Shown piece after piece: positions 37,883-47,565 of a stretch of DNA of 64,000 nucleotides. Each line of letters opens with the position of its first letter. Position 1 is the first letter of the stretch. Source of the stretch: Niastella populi (lineage in GTDB: Bacteria; Bacteroidota; Bacteroidia; Chitinophagales; Chitinophagaceae); NCBI RefSeq assembly GCF_002078015.1, contig NZ_LWBP01000199.1, forward strand, positions 186,001 to 250,000. The letters run 5' to 3'. The notes under the pieces are model-generated. The model searched no databases. It saw only the letters and a list, made by a program, of their open reading frames with translations, and was not told where the DNA came from. The translations under genes and the position numbers were made by a program.

Positions 37883-37904
37883 GCTGTGATTATTTAAAAC
37901 AAAA

Positions 37905-38159
37905 TTAGTTGGCGATCGGTCGAAAATAAAAGCCTTCTTCACTTAAGACATGTGAATTGGGCACAAAACTCATTAATGACTGGCGTACCATATCTTCCGC
38001 TGCCATCTGATACCTTGTTCCTACTTCTGGATTCTTAACGGCAAACTTCCAGCTTTGAATTTTCAGAAGAGCTATCTTACTGGCGTGGGCGATATGATAT
38101 TCCAAAATCATAAATTTCTCGGCCAGGTAATCCGTTTCGTTTTGGATGTACGGGGTCAT
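37905..38159 (-). CDS. Small hypothetical protein
   Basis: 84 aa, MTPYIQNETDYLAEKFMILE. It is soluble, with a helical N-terminal half (KFMILEYHIAHASKIALLKI) and no signal peptide. I do not recognise a family. A good terminator right behind its stop codon supports a real transcribed gene. Upstream lie about 700 bp of AT-rich DNA without another gene, so it is transcribed alone. Confidence 0.6.
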   Translation of the reverse strand: MTPYIQNETDYLAEKFMILEYHIAHASKIALLKIQSWKFAVKNPEVGTRYQMAAEDMVRQSLMSFVPNSHVLSEEGFYFRPIAN

Positions 38160-38876
38160 AGGGATATGTGATTATAGGTTTTTACAGAATAAAAGGACAT
38201 CAATACAACGATTTTATAGTAGTAAAATTGCGTGTTTAAAACATAATTTCTGCAATTTTTGCGCTCCATTTTTTTACAAATAAGGGTTTATCTATATATT
38301 CCTATACTGAAACTGCAACTAAAAAGTAATTCTTTGAATAATATAAAACAAAAGGTATATTATAGTGAATAATTTTCAAAAATAGCCCCCTGTAAGTGTA
38401 CTAGTTACATTAAACATCCCCGCTCCTCTTCCTGCCACAATCTATATAACCCTGCCTCCAGTTCCGGCCTATCATGTACCTGTTACTCCGGTCAAAAACC
38501 TGCCCCGGCCGGCGGTTTTTACTTCCACCCGCAGCCCGCCATTCGCCGGCCGGCACTTTGCGCCGTTTATCCTGCGCTCCTTTCAACACGGCCCTTCGGG
38601 TATTTCTTCCACCTGGTTATTTTGTTACCGCCGTAAAACCCGGTACAAAATTCCTTGCGCCGGTGACCGAACGTAATGTGTGACGCTGCATTTTTATGCG
38701 GGGCACGTTGAACCGGTTCAATGCTTTGTAAACGACCTGTTAATGTTTTCTTATCTTAACCCGTTACTACCTAAACCACACATAAAAAATACATTATAAA
38801 AAATTGGAAAGGACTGCTAAAACTTTACATTTATGCCTCTAAACCAATCGTCAATTTTAAAAACTTTCTCACTCTT
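38160..38876. other. Gene-free AT-rich stretch upstream of the GMC oxidoreductase
   Basis: About 717 bp. It is AT-rich up to about 38400 and GC-richer from 38460 to 38690. A 69-codon plus-strand frame at 38474-38683 is Pro/Arg-rich and looks random. No RNA gene or clear repeat was seen. Confidence 0.45.
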
Positions 38877-40622
38877 ATGGGGGATCTTCAGGTAAAAAAG
38901 AATGCAAAGCAGTATGATGCCATCATCGTAGGCTCCGGCGCCGGTGGCGGCATGGCAGCTTACGTATTGTCGAAGGCTGGGTTGAAAGTATGTTTGATTG
39001 AGGCCGGACCAATGTACGATCCAAGGACAAATGTAACGCAATTAAAAAATCCATGGGAATCGCCACGTCGTGGTGCAAGCACCAAGTTCAGGCCATTTGG
39101 TGATTTTGACGCCTGTTATCATGGTTGGGAAATTGATGGCGAGCCCTATACACGTGCCGATGATACCAAATTTGAATGGTGGCGCGCCCGCATGATCGGC
39201 GGCCGTACCAATCACTGGGGACGTATCTCATTACGTTTTGGACCCAAAGATTTTAAACGCCGTAGTATCGATGGGTTGGGTGACGACTGGCCAATTGGCT
39301 ATGACGACATAAAACCTTATTACGATAAAGTTGATAGGCTGATCGGGGTGTTTGGCAGCAACGAAGGACTGGAAGATCATCCTGATGGAATTTTCCTTCC
39401 GCCGCCCAAACCCCGCCTGCACGAGCTCATGATCAAGAAAGCGGCCACCGGTATCGGCATTCCCGTAATTCCTTCCCGCCTTTCTATTCTTACCAAAAAG
39501 ATCAACGACTCACGTGGGGAATGTATCTTTTGCGGACAATGTAACCGCGCCTGCTCTTACGCTTATGCCGATTTCTCCTCTTCTTCTGTATTGATAAACC
39601 CTGCTATTGAAACAGGCAATATCGATGTGCTCACCAATGCCATGGCGCGGGAAGTGCTCACCAATAACGAAGGACAGGCTACCGGCGTATCATACGTAAA
39701 CAAAACCGATCTGCAGGAATACCAGGTAATGGGCCGCACAGTGATCCTGGCTGCCAGCGCCTGCGAATCTGCCCGCCTGCTGCTGAATTCGAAATCGCCC
39801 CGCTATCCGAACGGGCTGTCGAACAACAGCGGTGTGGTTGGTAAATACCTGCACGATTCAACCGGCGCCGATATGGGCGGTGTTATTCCCGAACTGTTCG
39901 GCCGCAAACGCTACAATGAAGACGGCGTGGGCGGCGCACACATATATTCTCCGTGGTGGGGCGACAACAAAAAACTCGATTTCCCCCGCGGTTACCACAT
40001 TGAATACTGGGGCGGTTTTGGCCAGCCGGCTTATGGTTTTGGCGGCGGCATGCAGGAAATGAATGGCAGGTGGCTGGTAAACGGACAGAAAAAAGAGGCC
40101 GGCGGTTATGGTAAATCATTGAAAGAAGATTACCGTTACTTCTACGGCGCGCGCGTGGGAATGGCCGGCCGTGGCGAAGCCCTTTCGGTTGAAAGCAATT
40201 ACTGCGAAATAGATCCGATGGTGGTTGACAAATACGGCATCCCGGTTTTACGCTTCAATGTAAAACCAACCGAATACGATATCAAACAGGCCAAACACAT
40301 GAAAGAAACCTTTAAGGAGATCATGCATGCAATGGGCGCTGTTATTACCTGGGGCGGCGATGATGATGAAAAGAACAATTATGGTTTGCATGAGCCGGGG
40401 GTTATCATTCATGAAGCAGGTACGGTACGGATGGGCAACGATCCCAAACGTTCTGCATTGAACAAATGGGCCCAGGGCCATGAATGTAAAAACCTGTTCT
40501 GCGTCGATGGCGGTCCGTTCGTTTCACAGGCCGATAAAAATATCACCTGGACCATCCTCGCTTTATCGATGCGCACTTCCGAGTATATCATCGATGAAAT
40601 GAAGAAAAGGAATATTAGTTAA
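38877..40622 (+). CDS. GMC family oxidoreductase
   Basis: 581 aa. FAD-dependent glucose-methanol-choline oxidoreductase. The Rossmann FAD-binding motif is GSGAGGG at 19-25, ending in CLIEAG. RMIGGRTNHWGRISLRF at about 105-121 is the second FAD motif. A Cys cluster at 216, 219, 222 and 226 (CIFCGQCNRAC) resembles that of gluconate/sorbitol dehydrogenase-type members. Near the C-terminus are the active-site IHEAGTVRMG and NLFCVDGGPFVSQADKN. It has no signal peptide. The following gene encodes a gluconate-2-dehydrogenase subunit-3-like protein, the usual partner. Substrate unknown, probably a sugar or sugar alcohol. The stop TAA lies at the start of a gttaacgagttgac repeat. Confidence 0.93.
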   Translation: MGDLQVKKNAKQYDAIIVGSGAGGGMAAYVLSKAGLKVCLIEAGPMYDPRTNVTQLKNPWESPRRGASTKFRPFGDFDACYHGWEIDGEPYTRADDTKFEWWRARMIGGRTNHWGRISLRFGPKDFKRRSIDGLGDDWPIGYDDIKPYYDKVDRLIGVFGSNEGLEDHPDGIFLPPPKPRLHELMIKKAATGIGIPVIPSRLSILTKKINDSRGECIFCGQCNRACSYAYADFSSSSVLINPAIETGNIDVLTNAMAREVLTNNEGQATGVSYVNKTDLQEYQVMGRTVILAASACESARLLLNSKSPRYPNGLSNNSGVVGKYLHDSTGADMGGVIPELFGRKRYNEDGVGGAHIYSPWWGDNKKLDFPRGYHIEYWGGFGQPAYGFGGGMQEMNGRWLVNGQKKEAGGYGKSLKEDYRYFYGARVGMAGRGEALSVESNYCEIDPMVVDKYGIPVLRFNVKPTEYDIKQAKHMKETFKEIMHAMGAVITWGGDDDEKNNYGLHEPGVIIHEAGTVRMGNDPKRSALNKWAQGHECKNLFCVDGGPFVSQADKNITWTILALSMRTSEYIIDEMKKRNIS

Positions 40623-40681
40623 CGAGTTGACGGGTTAACAAGTAGATTAAAAACGTAGAAATTCATAACTTAGAACTCATT

Positions 40682-41347
40682 ATGGATAGAAGAAAATCCC
40701 TGAAAGCAATTGCATTAGGTACCCTGTCGGCCGGTGTGCTGCTCGATGCCTGCAAATCGGATGATAAAAAAGGCGGCGACGGCAAGGCCGCCGGAACTGG
40801 CAACAGCGAGTTCACATTAGACCGCGCCGAAGAAGAAAAGATTCGTGAGCGAGAATTATTGTCAACCACTTTCTTTACGCCGCACGAAATGGCTACCATC
40901 ACCGTGCTGGCCGATATCATCATTCCGCGTGATGAAATAAGCGGCAGTGCGTCTGACGCCAAAGTGCCCGACTTCATCGAATTCATGGTGAAAGACAGGC
41001 CCGAGAACCAGATCCCTATGCGGGGCGGTTTGCGCTGGCTCGATGTACAAAGCCTGAAACGCTTCAATAAATCGTTTGTCGACGCAAGCGAACAGGAACG
41101 GATGTCGCTGGTTGATGAAATTGCCTGGCCTAAAAAAGCCAAACCCGACATGGCGCAGGGCGTTGCCTTCTTTAACCTGATGCGCGACTTTACCGCTTCC
41201 GGTTTTTATACCAGCGAAATCGGGGTGAAAGACCTGGGTTATGCCGGAAATACGCCAAACAAATGGAACGGGGTGCCCGACGATGTGCTGAAACAGTATG
41301 GCCTGGCTTATAGTGAAAGAGAGTTGAAGGAGTGTGCGAAATATTAA
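40682..41347 (+). CDS. Gluconate 2-dehydrogenase subunit 3 family protein
   Basis: 221 aa. The N-terminus MDRRKSLKAIALGTLSAGVL has a Tat-like start and ends in LLDAC, a possible lipobox. The domain follows with TPHEMATITVLADIIIPRDE, the hallmark of the family, and LDVQSLKRFNKSFVDASEQE and QGVAFFNLMRDFTASGFYTS. Such small subunits partner with GMC flavoproteins and can assist their export or membrane attachment. It lies 59 bp after the GMC gene and before a terminator, so the two form an operon. No cytochrome c subunit is encoded nearby. Confidence 0.9.
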   Translation: MDRRKSLKAIALGTLSAGVLLDACKSDDKKGGDGKAAGTGNSEFTLDRAEEEKIRERELLSTTFFTPHEMATITVLADIIIPRDEISGSASDAKVPDFIEFMVKDRPENQIPMRGGLRWLDVQSLKRFNKSFVDASEQERMSLVDEIAWPKKAKPDMAQGVAFFNLMRDFTASGFYTSEIGVKDLGYAGNTPNKWNGVPDDVLKQYGLAYSERELKECAKY

Positions 41348-41372
41348 ATGTGTAAATAAGTAATATAAAAAT

Positions 41373-41402
41373 GGCCTCCCCATAAAGGAGGCTATTTTAT
41401 TT
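41373..41402 (+). terminator. Terminator after the GMC / subunit-3 operon
   Basis: gcctcc (41374-41379) pairs with ggaggc (41387-41392) and is followed by tattttattt. An A-run on the other side could make it work in both directions. It lies 26 bp after the stop. Confidence 0.75.
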
Positions 41403-41408
41403 GAATAA

Positions 41409-41575
41409 GTTGTTCAGTTATTCAGTTGCAAGTTCGTGACTTCATGAATATCATACACTCGCAATTAGTAGCGAGTCTGAACAACTGAACAACTGAACAA
41501 CTGAACAACTGAACAACTGAACAACTGAACAACTGAACAACTGAACAACTGAACAACTGAACAACTGAACAACTG
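41409..41575. repeat. Octamer tandem repeat with inverted arm and core hairpin, extending into the kinase gene
   Basis: Twelve perfect copies of ctgaacaa fill 41477-41572, plus a partial ctg. A shorter opposite arm lies at 41409-41428 (gttgttcagttattcagttg). The core between them has a perfect hairpin, actcgc at 41457-41462 with gcgagt at 41471-41476, directly abutting the octamers. The octamers encode the C-terminus of the neighbouring histidine kinase. Confidence 0.9.
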
Positions 41576-44500
41576 TTTAACCGGTATGTAAAAATAGAAC
41601 GTAGCCCCCTGCCCCGGTAAACTTTCCGCCCGCATAAAACCATGATGGTTCTCTACGATCTTTTTACAAATGGCCAGCCCAATACCCGAACCGGTATATT
41701 CATTACGGCCATGCAGCCGCTGAAACAGTTCAAAGATCTTCTCCGCATATTCCTGTTCAAATCCGATACCGTTATCGGCTACTGAGAACTGAAAATAATC
41801 CTTACCCGGCAGGGCGCCTTTTGCATTCAGGTCTTTTGCTTTTATATAATCTGCTTTTATTTCAATAACCGGCGTTACCCCTTCCCTTGAATACTTCAGC
41901 GAATTACTGATCAGGTTCGACAGCAATTGCCTGAACTGAAACGGGATAATGGTCAGTGTAGGTAAATGCGCCGTTTCTATCACCGCCTTTTTTTCTTCAA
42001 TGCGGAGCCCCAGTTCCTTCCTTACTTCATCGAGCAATACATTCAGATCGGTATTTTCAAAATTCTTCCGCGCGGTTGTGGTACGGGAGAATTCCAGTAA
42101 GGAGTCGATGAGGTTTTGCATGCGAACGGCCGCTTTAACCATGCGCTCGAAATAATCCTTGCTGGTATCGCTTAAATTGGCAACGTCGCGTTGTTGTATG
42201 AGGTTACCGAATGCCTGGATCTTTCGCAATGGCTCCTGCAGGTCGTGACTGGCCACGTAACTGAATGACGACAATTCACTATTGCTGCGTTCCAGTTCGC
42301 GGTTCTTTTGCTCCAGCTGCTCGGCATACATTTTCAGGCGGTCTTCTGCAAGCTTGCGTTGCGTAAGATCGCGCGTCACTTTTGAAAAGCCGATGATGTC
42401 GTTCCTGTCGTTATGCAATGCGGTGATCACCGTATATGCCCAAAAAGTTGACCCATCCTTACGAACACGCCAGCCTTCAAATGTTGATTTGCCATGCCTA
42501 ACGGCTTCTTCAATCAGTCTTTCCGCCAGGCCGTGCTGCTGATCGGCGTGGTTATAAAAGATCCTGAAGTGCCTGCCGATGATCTCATCGGCTGTATACC
42601 CTTTTATTTTTTCGGCGCCCTTATTCCAGTTCTCGATATAACCATCCCTGCTCAACAGGATGATGGCATAATCTTCCACTTCATTGGTCATACGTAAATA
42701 CCGTTCTTCGCTCTGGCGCAGTTGCTCATGGCGTTGCTGCAGTTGCTGGTTGATCTCTTTCAGTTCACGGGTTGTTTCTTCCAGCGCCTGGTTCTTCTGG
42801 TATAATTCATGTGTTCTTTCCGCTACCCGGTTTTCCAGTTCGATCCTGATCGTTTTACGTTCATGGATATCGATGCTTGAACCGATATAACCGAGAAAAG
42901 TGCCGTCGTACGAAAACCGCGGAATGCCCTGGCACACGATCCAGCGGTAATGGCCGTCATGCCGTTGAAGGCGGAATTCCACTTCAAAGTCGCTCCTGTT
43001 TTCATACGCCTGATTATAAATCTCCAATCCGTTATTGAGGTCATCTTCAAAGATGCCTTCCTTCCAGCCATCCCATAACTCCTGCTCCATCGTGCGGCCG
43101 GTAAATTCGAGCCACCGTTTATTGAAGAAGGTAAAGCGCTTTTGCGCATCCGACATCCATACCATTACCGGCGCCGAGTTCACCACTACCCTGAACCGCT
43201 CTTCGCTTTCGCGCAGGGTGTGCTCTATCCGTTTTACGTCATCAATATCGGTACAGGTTCCATACCATTTAATGATGTGGCCATGTTCATTTGTAATAGG
43301 CCTGGCGCGTACCAGGAACCAGCTATATGCATCTATGGGCGCTTTTACCTTGAACCGGAATTCACCTTCATATGGTTCACCCGACTTCACTACCTCATGC
43401 CAGCTGGATAAACACCGTTCATAGTCGTCGGGGTGAACATGAGCCATGAAGCTTTCATCTCCGTACTGGTTCTCTTCCCCTATCAGCAGGTACCATTGTT
43501 TGTTATAATAATCTACATAGCCATCGGCTGCGGCCGTCCATACGATCTGTGGCATTGAATCGGCAAGCTGCCGGAATTGTGCTTCCCTGAGCCGCACGGC
43601 ATTTTCGGCCTGTTTACGCTTATCGATATTGATCACCGAACCGATAAACCCTTCAAACGCGCCCTGTTTGTCAAAAACAGGCGAACCGGAGTCGAGGATC
43701 CAGCGGTATACCCCATCTGACCCTTTTATGCGGTATTCAAGATTGAAAGGCGCCTGCCGGGCATTGGCTTCCTGAAAAGCGGTTGTCATTTGATCCACAT
43801 CATCAGGATGAACGACAGATAACCATCGCCGCCCCAGCGTTTCTTCCTGCGGCTGCCCTGTATAGTCGTACCATTTCTGGTTTACATATGTGCAATGTCC
43901 GTCGGGCCGGGTAATCCAAAGCATTACCGGAACGGTGTCGGCCAGCCTGCGGAAATAGTGCTCGCTGTTTTCCATCCGTTTTCTTTCCACTTCAAAATCG
44001 GTTACTTCGCGGGCAACCAGCATAACGCCCGTAGTACCCGTGGCTTCCTGAACCGGAAAGAACAGTATATTGAAATAAGATTCTACCAACCGGCCGTTTT
44101 GCATTACCTGGAACGCCATTCCGTTCTCGATATGCGATTGCCCGGTTTCCATAACCTGGTCGATCAGCTTTTTAAAATGTAGTGCCTCCGGTTCGGGTGA
44201 TCGCTCGAAGATCGAATGCCCGGCCAGGTCGTTGACAGCCCTGCCCGTCATTTTTAAATAGGCCTCATTGGCCAGTTCAACCACATAGTCCTGCTTTCTT
44301 AAAACAAGTATTCCAATAGGAAGCTGCAATAATACCTCATAGATTTTTTTATGCCGGGCCGAAAGGCGGGTGTTGTTTTCGCTGGCGGTAACCAGTACGC
44401 CGCCTGTTTCTCCTGTTTCGGTTACGAGCGGAATGCACGAGAAGGTATAGGCCGCTGTTTCGGAATTGCCATGCCGGCTGGTAACGATCGTGATATCGGG

Positions 44501-44842
44501 TATTGTTGAAGGCCGCCCCTGCAGGGCCTGCTCAAAGGCCGGGGACAGGATATTCCATTGTTCGGCAAATACGGTTTGAACCGGCTGGCCCATAGCCTCG
44601 CCGGGAAATGCCGCTATCAGCGGCCGGCACGCATCGTTATACATTAAAGCGCCTGCCGGGCCCCAGGCGACGAACATGGGTACGTGCGAATGCAATATGA
44701 TACTGATGGTAGTGTGCAGTAGTTGCGGCCACGTTGCCGGTACTCCCGCCGGGCTGGCCGACCAGTTGGTCGACCTCATCAGTTGCCCTGCTTCACCGCC
44801 ACCTGATATAAATTCTGGTTTATCCAAGGCGTTCACCTCCAT
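41465..44842 (-). CDS. Multi-PAS sensor histidine kinase with repeat-encoded C-terminal tail
   Basis: 1125 aa. An N-terminal PAS-like domain is followed by about five more PAS/PAC units over about 150-830, recognisable from repeated blocks such as WYDYTGQPQEETLGRRWLSV and GYTADEIIGRHFRIFY. HisKA has the phospho-acceptor His at about 864 (SYVASHDLQEPLRKIQAFGN). HATPase has NLISNSLKYS, DNGIGF and GSGIGLAICKKIVENH. There is no membrane helix, so it is a cytoplasmic sensor, and no response regulator is adjacent. The catalytic domain ends at FYFYIPVK (1089). The last 36 residues are four copies of QLFSCSVV plus QTRY, encoded by the octamer repeat, and are probably not functional sequence. Confidence 0.92.
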   Translation of the reverse strand: MEVNALDKPEFISGGGEAGQLMRSTNWSASPAGVPATWPQLLHTTISIILHSHVPMFVAWGPAGALMYNDACRPLIAAFPGEAMGQPVQTVFAEQWNILSPAFEQALQGRPSTIPDITIVTSRHGNSETAAYTFSCIPLVTETGETGGVLVTASENNTRLSARHKKIYEVLLQLPIGILVLRKQDYVVELANEAYLKMTGRAVNDLAGHSIFERSPEPEALHFKKLIDQVMETGQSHIENGMAFQVMQNGRLVESYFNILFFPVQEATGTTGVMLVAREVTDFEVERKRMENSEHYFRRLADTVPVMLWITRPDGHCTYVNQKWYDYTGQPQEETLGRRWLSVVHPDDVDQMTTAFQEANARQAPFNLEYRIKGSDGVYRWILDSGSPVFDKQGAFEGFIGSVINIDKRKQAENAVRLREAQFRQLADSMPQIVWTAAADGYVDYYNKQWYLLIGEENQYGDESFMAHVHPDDYERCLSSWHEVVKSGEPYEGEFRFKVKAPIDAYSWFLVRARPITNEHGHIIKWYGTCTDIDDVKRIEHTLRESEERFRVVVNSAPVMVWMSDAQKRFTFFNKRWLEFTGRTMEQELWDGWKEGIFEDDLNNGLEIYNQAYENRSDFEVEFRLQRHDGHYRWIVCQGIPRFSYDGTFLGYIGSSIDIHERKTIRIELENRVAERTHELYQKNQALEETTRELKEINQQLQQRHEQLRQSEERYLRMTNEVEDYAIILLSRDGYIENWNKGAEKIKGYTADEIIGRHFRIFYNHADQQHGLAERLIEEAVRHGKSTFEGWRVRKDGSTFWAYTVITALHNDRNDIIGFSKVTRDLTQRKLAEDRLKMYAEQLEQKNRELERSNSELSSFSYVASHDLQEPLRKIQAFGNLIQQRDVANLSDTSKDYFERMVKAAVRMQNLIDSLLEFSRTTTARKNFENTDLNVLLDEVRKELGLRIEEKKAVIETAHLPTLTIIPFQFRQLLSNLISNSLKYSREGVTPVIEIKADYIKAKDLNAKGALPGKDYFQFSVADNGIGFEQEYAEKIFELFQRLHGRNEYTGSGIGLAICKKIVENHHGFMRAESLPGQGATFYFYIPVKQLFSCSVVQLFSCSVVQLFSCSVVQLFSCSVVQTRY

Positions 44843-45178
44843 ACAAAAAATGATTTGTGCACAGGGCGCTGACCGGCTTTACATTCGTTTTTTAGGTTAT
44901 AACAGCGTTCAGGGCCCTTTTCCATTACTCATTGAAAATAGCAGATATTCATGAATTCAGGTAAAATTTTTAATAACCTGCATGGGCAACGCTTACAAAA
45001 GCACATCGATGTTTTTATTGGAAAGAAAATAGCCACCCGGAGGTAGCTATTATTTATACTAGGGCCAGGTTGGTTCAAAAAGTCAATGTGCTGATTTGCT
45101 AATGTGCTAATGAGATGAAATCGCCAACCGCCATCTGCCATCTGTATTCAATTAGCACATTATCACATTAGCAAATTA
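44843..45178. other. Spacer between the kinase and the EF-G-like gene
   Basis: 336 bp. It holds the hairpin at 45028-45052 and an inverted low-complexity repeat at 45088-45178: gtgctgatttgctaatgtgc on the left, and aattagcacattatcacatt on the right, around a cgccatctgccatctg core. The right arm runs into the stop of the EF-G-like gene. Confidence 0.6.
45028..45056 (-). terminator. Terminator-like hairpin downstream of the EF-G-like gene
   Basis: aatagccacc pairs with ggtagctatt (one mismatch) at 45028-45052, with A/T-rich flanks on both sides. It lies about 125 bp after the EF-G-like stop and close to the kinase start, so it can insulate the two. Confidence 0.55.
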
Positions 45179-47314
45179 TTACACCAGTTCTTCCTTCGCC
45201 GTTTTTGAGTAATCGTCTATCAGCCTGCGCTGCTCATCGAACGGCACGGCAACATAGTCGTAAAACCTCATAGTGAACTTGGCGCGGCCCTGGGTTATCG
45301 ACCTCAGGGATGAGGAATACCCGTCCATTTCGGCCAGCGGCACCTTGGCGATCACTTTCTGGAAATGGCCCTGGGTATCGATACCTTCCACTATGGCCCG
45401 CCGGCTTTGCAGATCGCCCATAACGGCGCCGGTCAAATCGTCGGGACATAACACATCAACCTGGTACACGGGTTCCAGTATCTGCGGGTCGGCCTGCTGA
45501 AAAGCCTGTTTAAAGGCCATTAAACCGGCTATTTTGAAAGAAATATCATTACTATCAACCGGGTGCATTTTGCCGTCGTAAACCGATACCCGAACGTCAC
45601 GAACATACGACCCGGTCAGCGGGCCTGTGTGCATTTTCTCCATAACACCTTTTAAGATCGAAGGCTGGAAGCGATTGTCGATCGCGCCGCCCACAATACA
45701 GTTAAAATAAACGAGTTTACCGCCCCAGTCAAGATCATGCACATCGCGGCCGCGAACGGTCAATCCGTGCGGATCGGGCATGCCTTCATGCCAGGGCTCT
45801 ATCCGCAGGAACACTTCGCCAAACTGGCCGGCGCCCCCGCTCTGCTTTTTATGGCGGTAGTTGGCTTCGGCCATGCGGCGAATGGTTTCGCGGTATGGGA
45901 TGCGTGGTTTTACGAATTTTACTTCTACTTTATGTAAATGCTCTATTTTCCATTTGGCCACCGCAAGGTGCATATCGCCCTGGCAATGGATCAGCGTTTG
46001 TTTTAGTTCCTGCGATACTTCCACTATCAGTGTGGGATCTTCTTCCTTCAACTGGTGCAATGCCTGTGACAGTTTTTCCTCTTCCCCTTTCTTCAGCGTT
46101 TCTATGGCCACCGACATATTGGGTGGTGGAAATTCAATGGCAGGCAGTTCGTAATTCTTTCCCTTTACATGCAGGGTATTGTTAACATGCGTGTTTTTAA
46201 GTTTAAGCGTGGCGCCTATATCGCCGGCAACCAGTTCGCTGATGTTCGTGCGTTTATTTCCTTCTACCGAAAACAACTGGTTCAGCTTTTCTGTAACGCC
46301 GGTTGATTCGTTCTCCAGTTCCATACCGCTTTGAACGGTGCCTGAGTATACTTTAAAGAACGACAATTCGCCAACGTGCGGCTCACTGATGGTCTTGAAA
46401 ATAAAGATGCAGGCCGGACCGCCGGCTTCGCAGGGCAATGGTTGTCCGCCCTGTGTTTTTTGCGCCGGCATTTCATTGGCGCTGGGACAAACGTTATCTA
46501 TAAATCCCATCAGGCGGCCACTGCCCATATTCCTTTCTGCCGAAAGACAGAATACGGGGAACAGATCGTGATTGATCATGGCTTTTTTCAAACCGCTTTT
46601 CATTTCATCTTCATCCAGCTCGCCCTTGTCGAAGTATTTTTCCATCAGCGTTTCGTCGTTGCTGGCCACCGCTTCAATAAGTTCCTTGTGCAGTTCATCG
46701 GCGCGTTCCCGTTCATCGTCGGGTATGGGCAGTTTTTCGGGTTTACCGCCCGTGTCTTTGAATTTATACATGGTCATGCGAAGCACATCGATGATCTCGT
46801 GAAAGCCGGCGCCCTGTTGCCGCGGATATTGCACCACAGCCACCTTGCCGCCAAAATGGGCTTTGGCTTCGCGAATGGTTTTTTCGAAATCGGCATTGTC
46901 TTCATCGAGCTTATTCACCGCAAAGATCATGGGCGTTTTAAACTGTTCGGTGTAATCCCAGATGATGTCGGTGCCCACTTCAACACCCATAACGGCATTG
47001 AGCAGCATAACGCCGGTATCGGCTACCCTGAGGGCCGAGATCACTTCGCCAACGAAATCGTCGTAACCGGGTGTGTCAATGATGTTGATCTTATAACCCC
47101 GCCATTTGGTGTGCATTAATTTGGAGAAGATGGAGTTACCGCGTTCCTGTTCCAGTTCGTGGTAATCACCGATGGTGTTTCTTTCGGCAATGGAGCCGCG
47201 GCGGGTAATGAGGCCTGCTTCATATAGCATGCATTCCGCCAACGTGGTCTTGCCGCAGCCGGCGTGGCCCAGCAAGACTACATTCTTTACGTGTGAGGTA
47301 TCAAATTCAGCCAT
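45179..47314 (-). CDS. Elongation factor G-like GTPase
   Basis: 711 aa from the ATG at 47314 (MAEFDTSHVKNVVLLGHAGC); an in-frame ATG lies 3 codons earlier. GTPase motifs: G1 GHAGCGKT (16-23), G3 DTPGYDD and G4 NKLD. Domain II (HVGELSFFKVYSGTVQSG), domain III, domain IV (YRETIRRMAEANYRHKKQSG) and domain V follow as in EF-G. The sequence belongs to the EF-G-like (FusA2-type) group, which coexists with the true EF-G and is not normally next to rpsL-rpsG. The precise role of this group is unsettled: ribosome rescue, recycling or translation under stress have been proposed for relatives. Confidence 0.9.
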   Translation of the reverse strand: MAEFDTSHVKNVVLLGHAGCGKTTLAECMLYEAGLITRRGSIAERNTIGDYHELEQERGNSIFSKLMHTKWRGYKINIIDTPGYDDFVGEVISALRVADTGVMLLNAVMGVEVGTDIIWDYTEQFKTPMIFAVNKLDEDNADFEKTIREAKAHFGGKVAVVQYPRQQGAGFHEIIDVLRMTMYKFKDTGGKPEKLPIPDDERERADELHKELIEAVASNDETLMEKYFDKGELDEDEMKSGLKKAMINHDLFPVFCLSAERNMGSGRLMGFIDNVCPSANEMPAQKTQGGQPLPCEAGGPACIFIFKTISEPHVGELSFFKVYSGTVQSGMELENESTGVTEKLNQLFSVEGNKRTNISELVAGDIGATLKLKNTHVNNTLHVKGKNYELPAIEFPPPNMSVAIETLKKGEEEKLSQALHQLKEEDPTLIVEVSQELKQTLIHCQGDMHLAVAKWKIEHLHKVEVKFVKPRIPYRETIRRMAEANYRHKKQSGGAGQFGEVFLRIEPWHEGMPDPHGLTVRGRDVHDLDWGGKLVYFNCIVGGAIDNRFQPSILKGVMEKMHTGPLTGSYVRDVRVSVYDGKMHPVDSNDISFKIAGLMAFKQAFQQADPQILEPVYQVDVLCPDDLTGAVMGDLQSRRAIVEGIDTQGHFQKVIAKVPLAEMDGYSSSLRSITQGRAKFTMRFYDYVAVPFDEQRRLIDDYSKTAKEELV

Positions 47315-47565
47315 AGCAAACAATTTTTTAAAATGAAGAATAGGTAGTTTTAAAAGGTATGGATGCGGTCCTTCAACTACGCAAGGACTTTTCGGCTGTA
47401 TTCAGGGGAATGAGAAAAAACGGTATTACGTCTGTGAGGTACGAGGTTAGAAGTATGGGGTAAGAAGTTTGTGAGTTTTCCTGCTTCCTACTTCGTACTT
47501 CTCTTGCATAACTATTCATAGCCTGCTTCAGAACGAAAGCAGGTTTACATTATTTACTCTACTTT

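Larger units (their letters stand above)
37030..37904. other. Gene-poor stretch with one doubtful ORF
   Basis: About 875 bp. The only candidate is a 96-codon minus-strand frame at 37191-37481. It begins like a lipoprotein signal (FLLFLSLFIISYACG), but its later part resembles no family and other frames are equally open. Nothing else supports a gene here. Confidence 0.45.

Noticed and set aside
38474-38683. 69-codon plus-strand frame rich in Pro and Arg
   Set aside because: Composition is typical of random GC-rich reading; no domain, signal or neighbour support.
45179-47314. Call as the main elongation factor G (fusA)
   Set aside because: The sequence belongs to the EF-G-like group, and the gene is not next to ribosomal protein genes.
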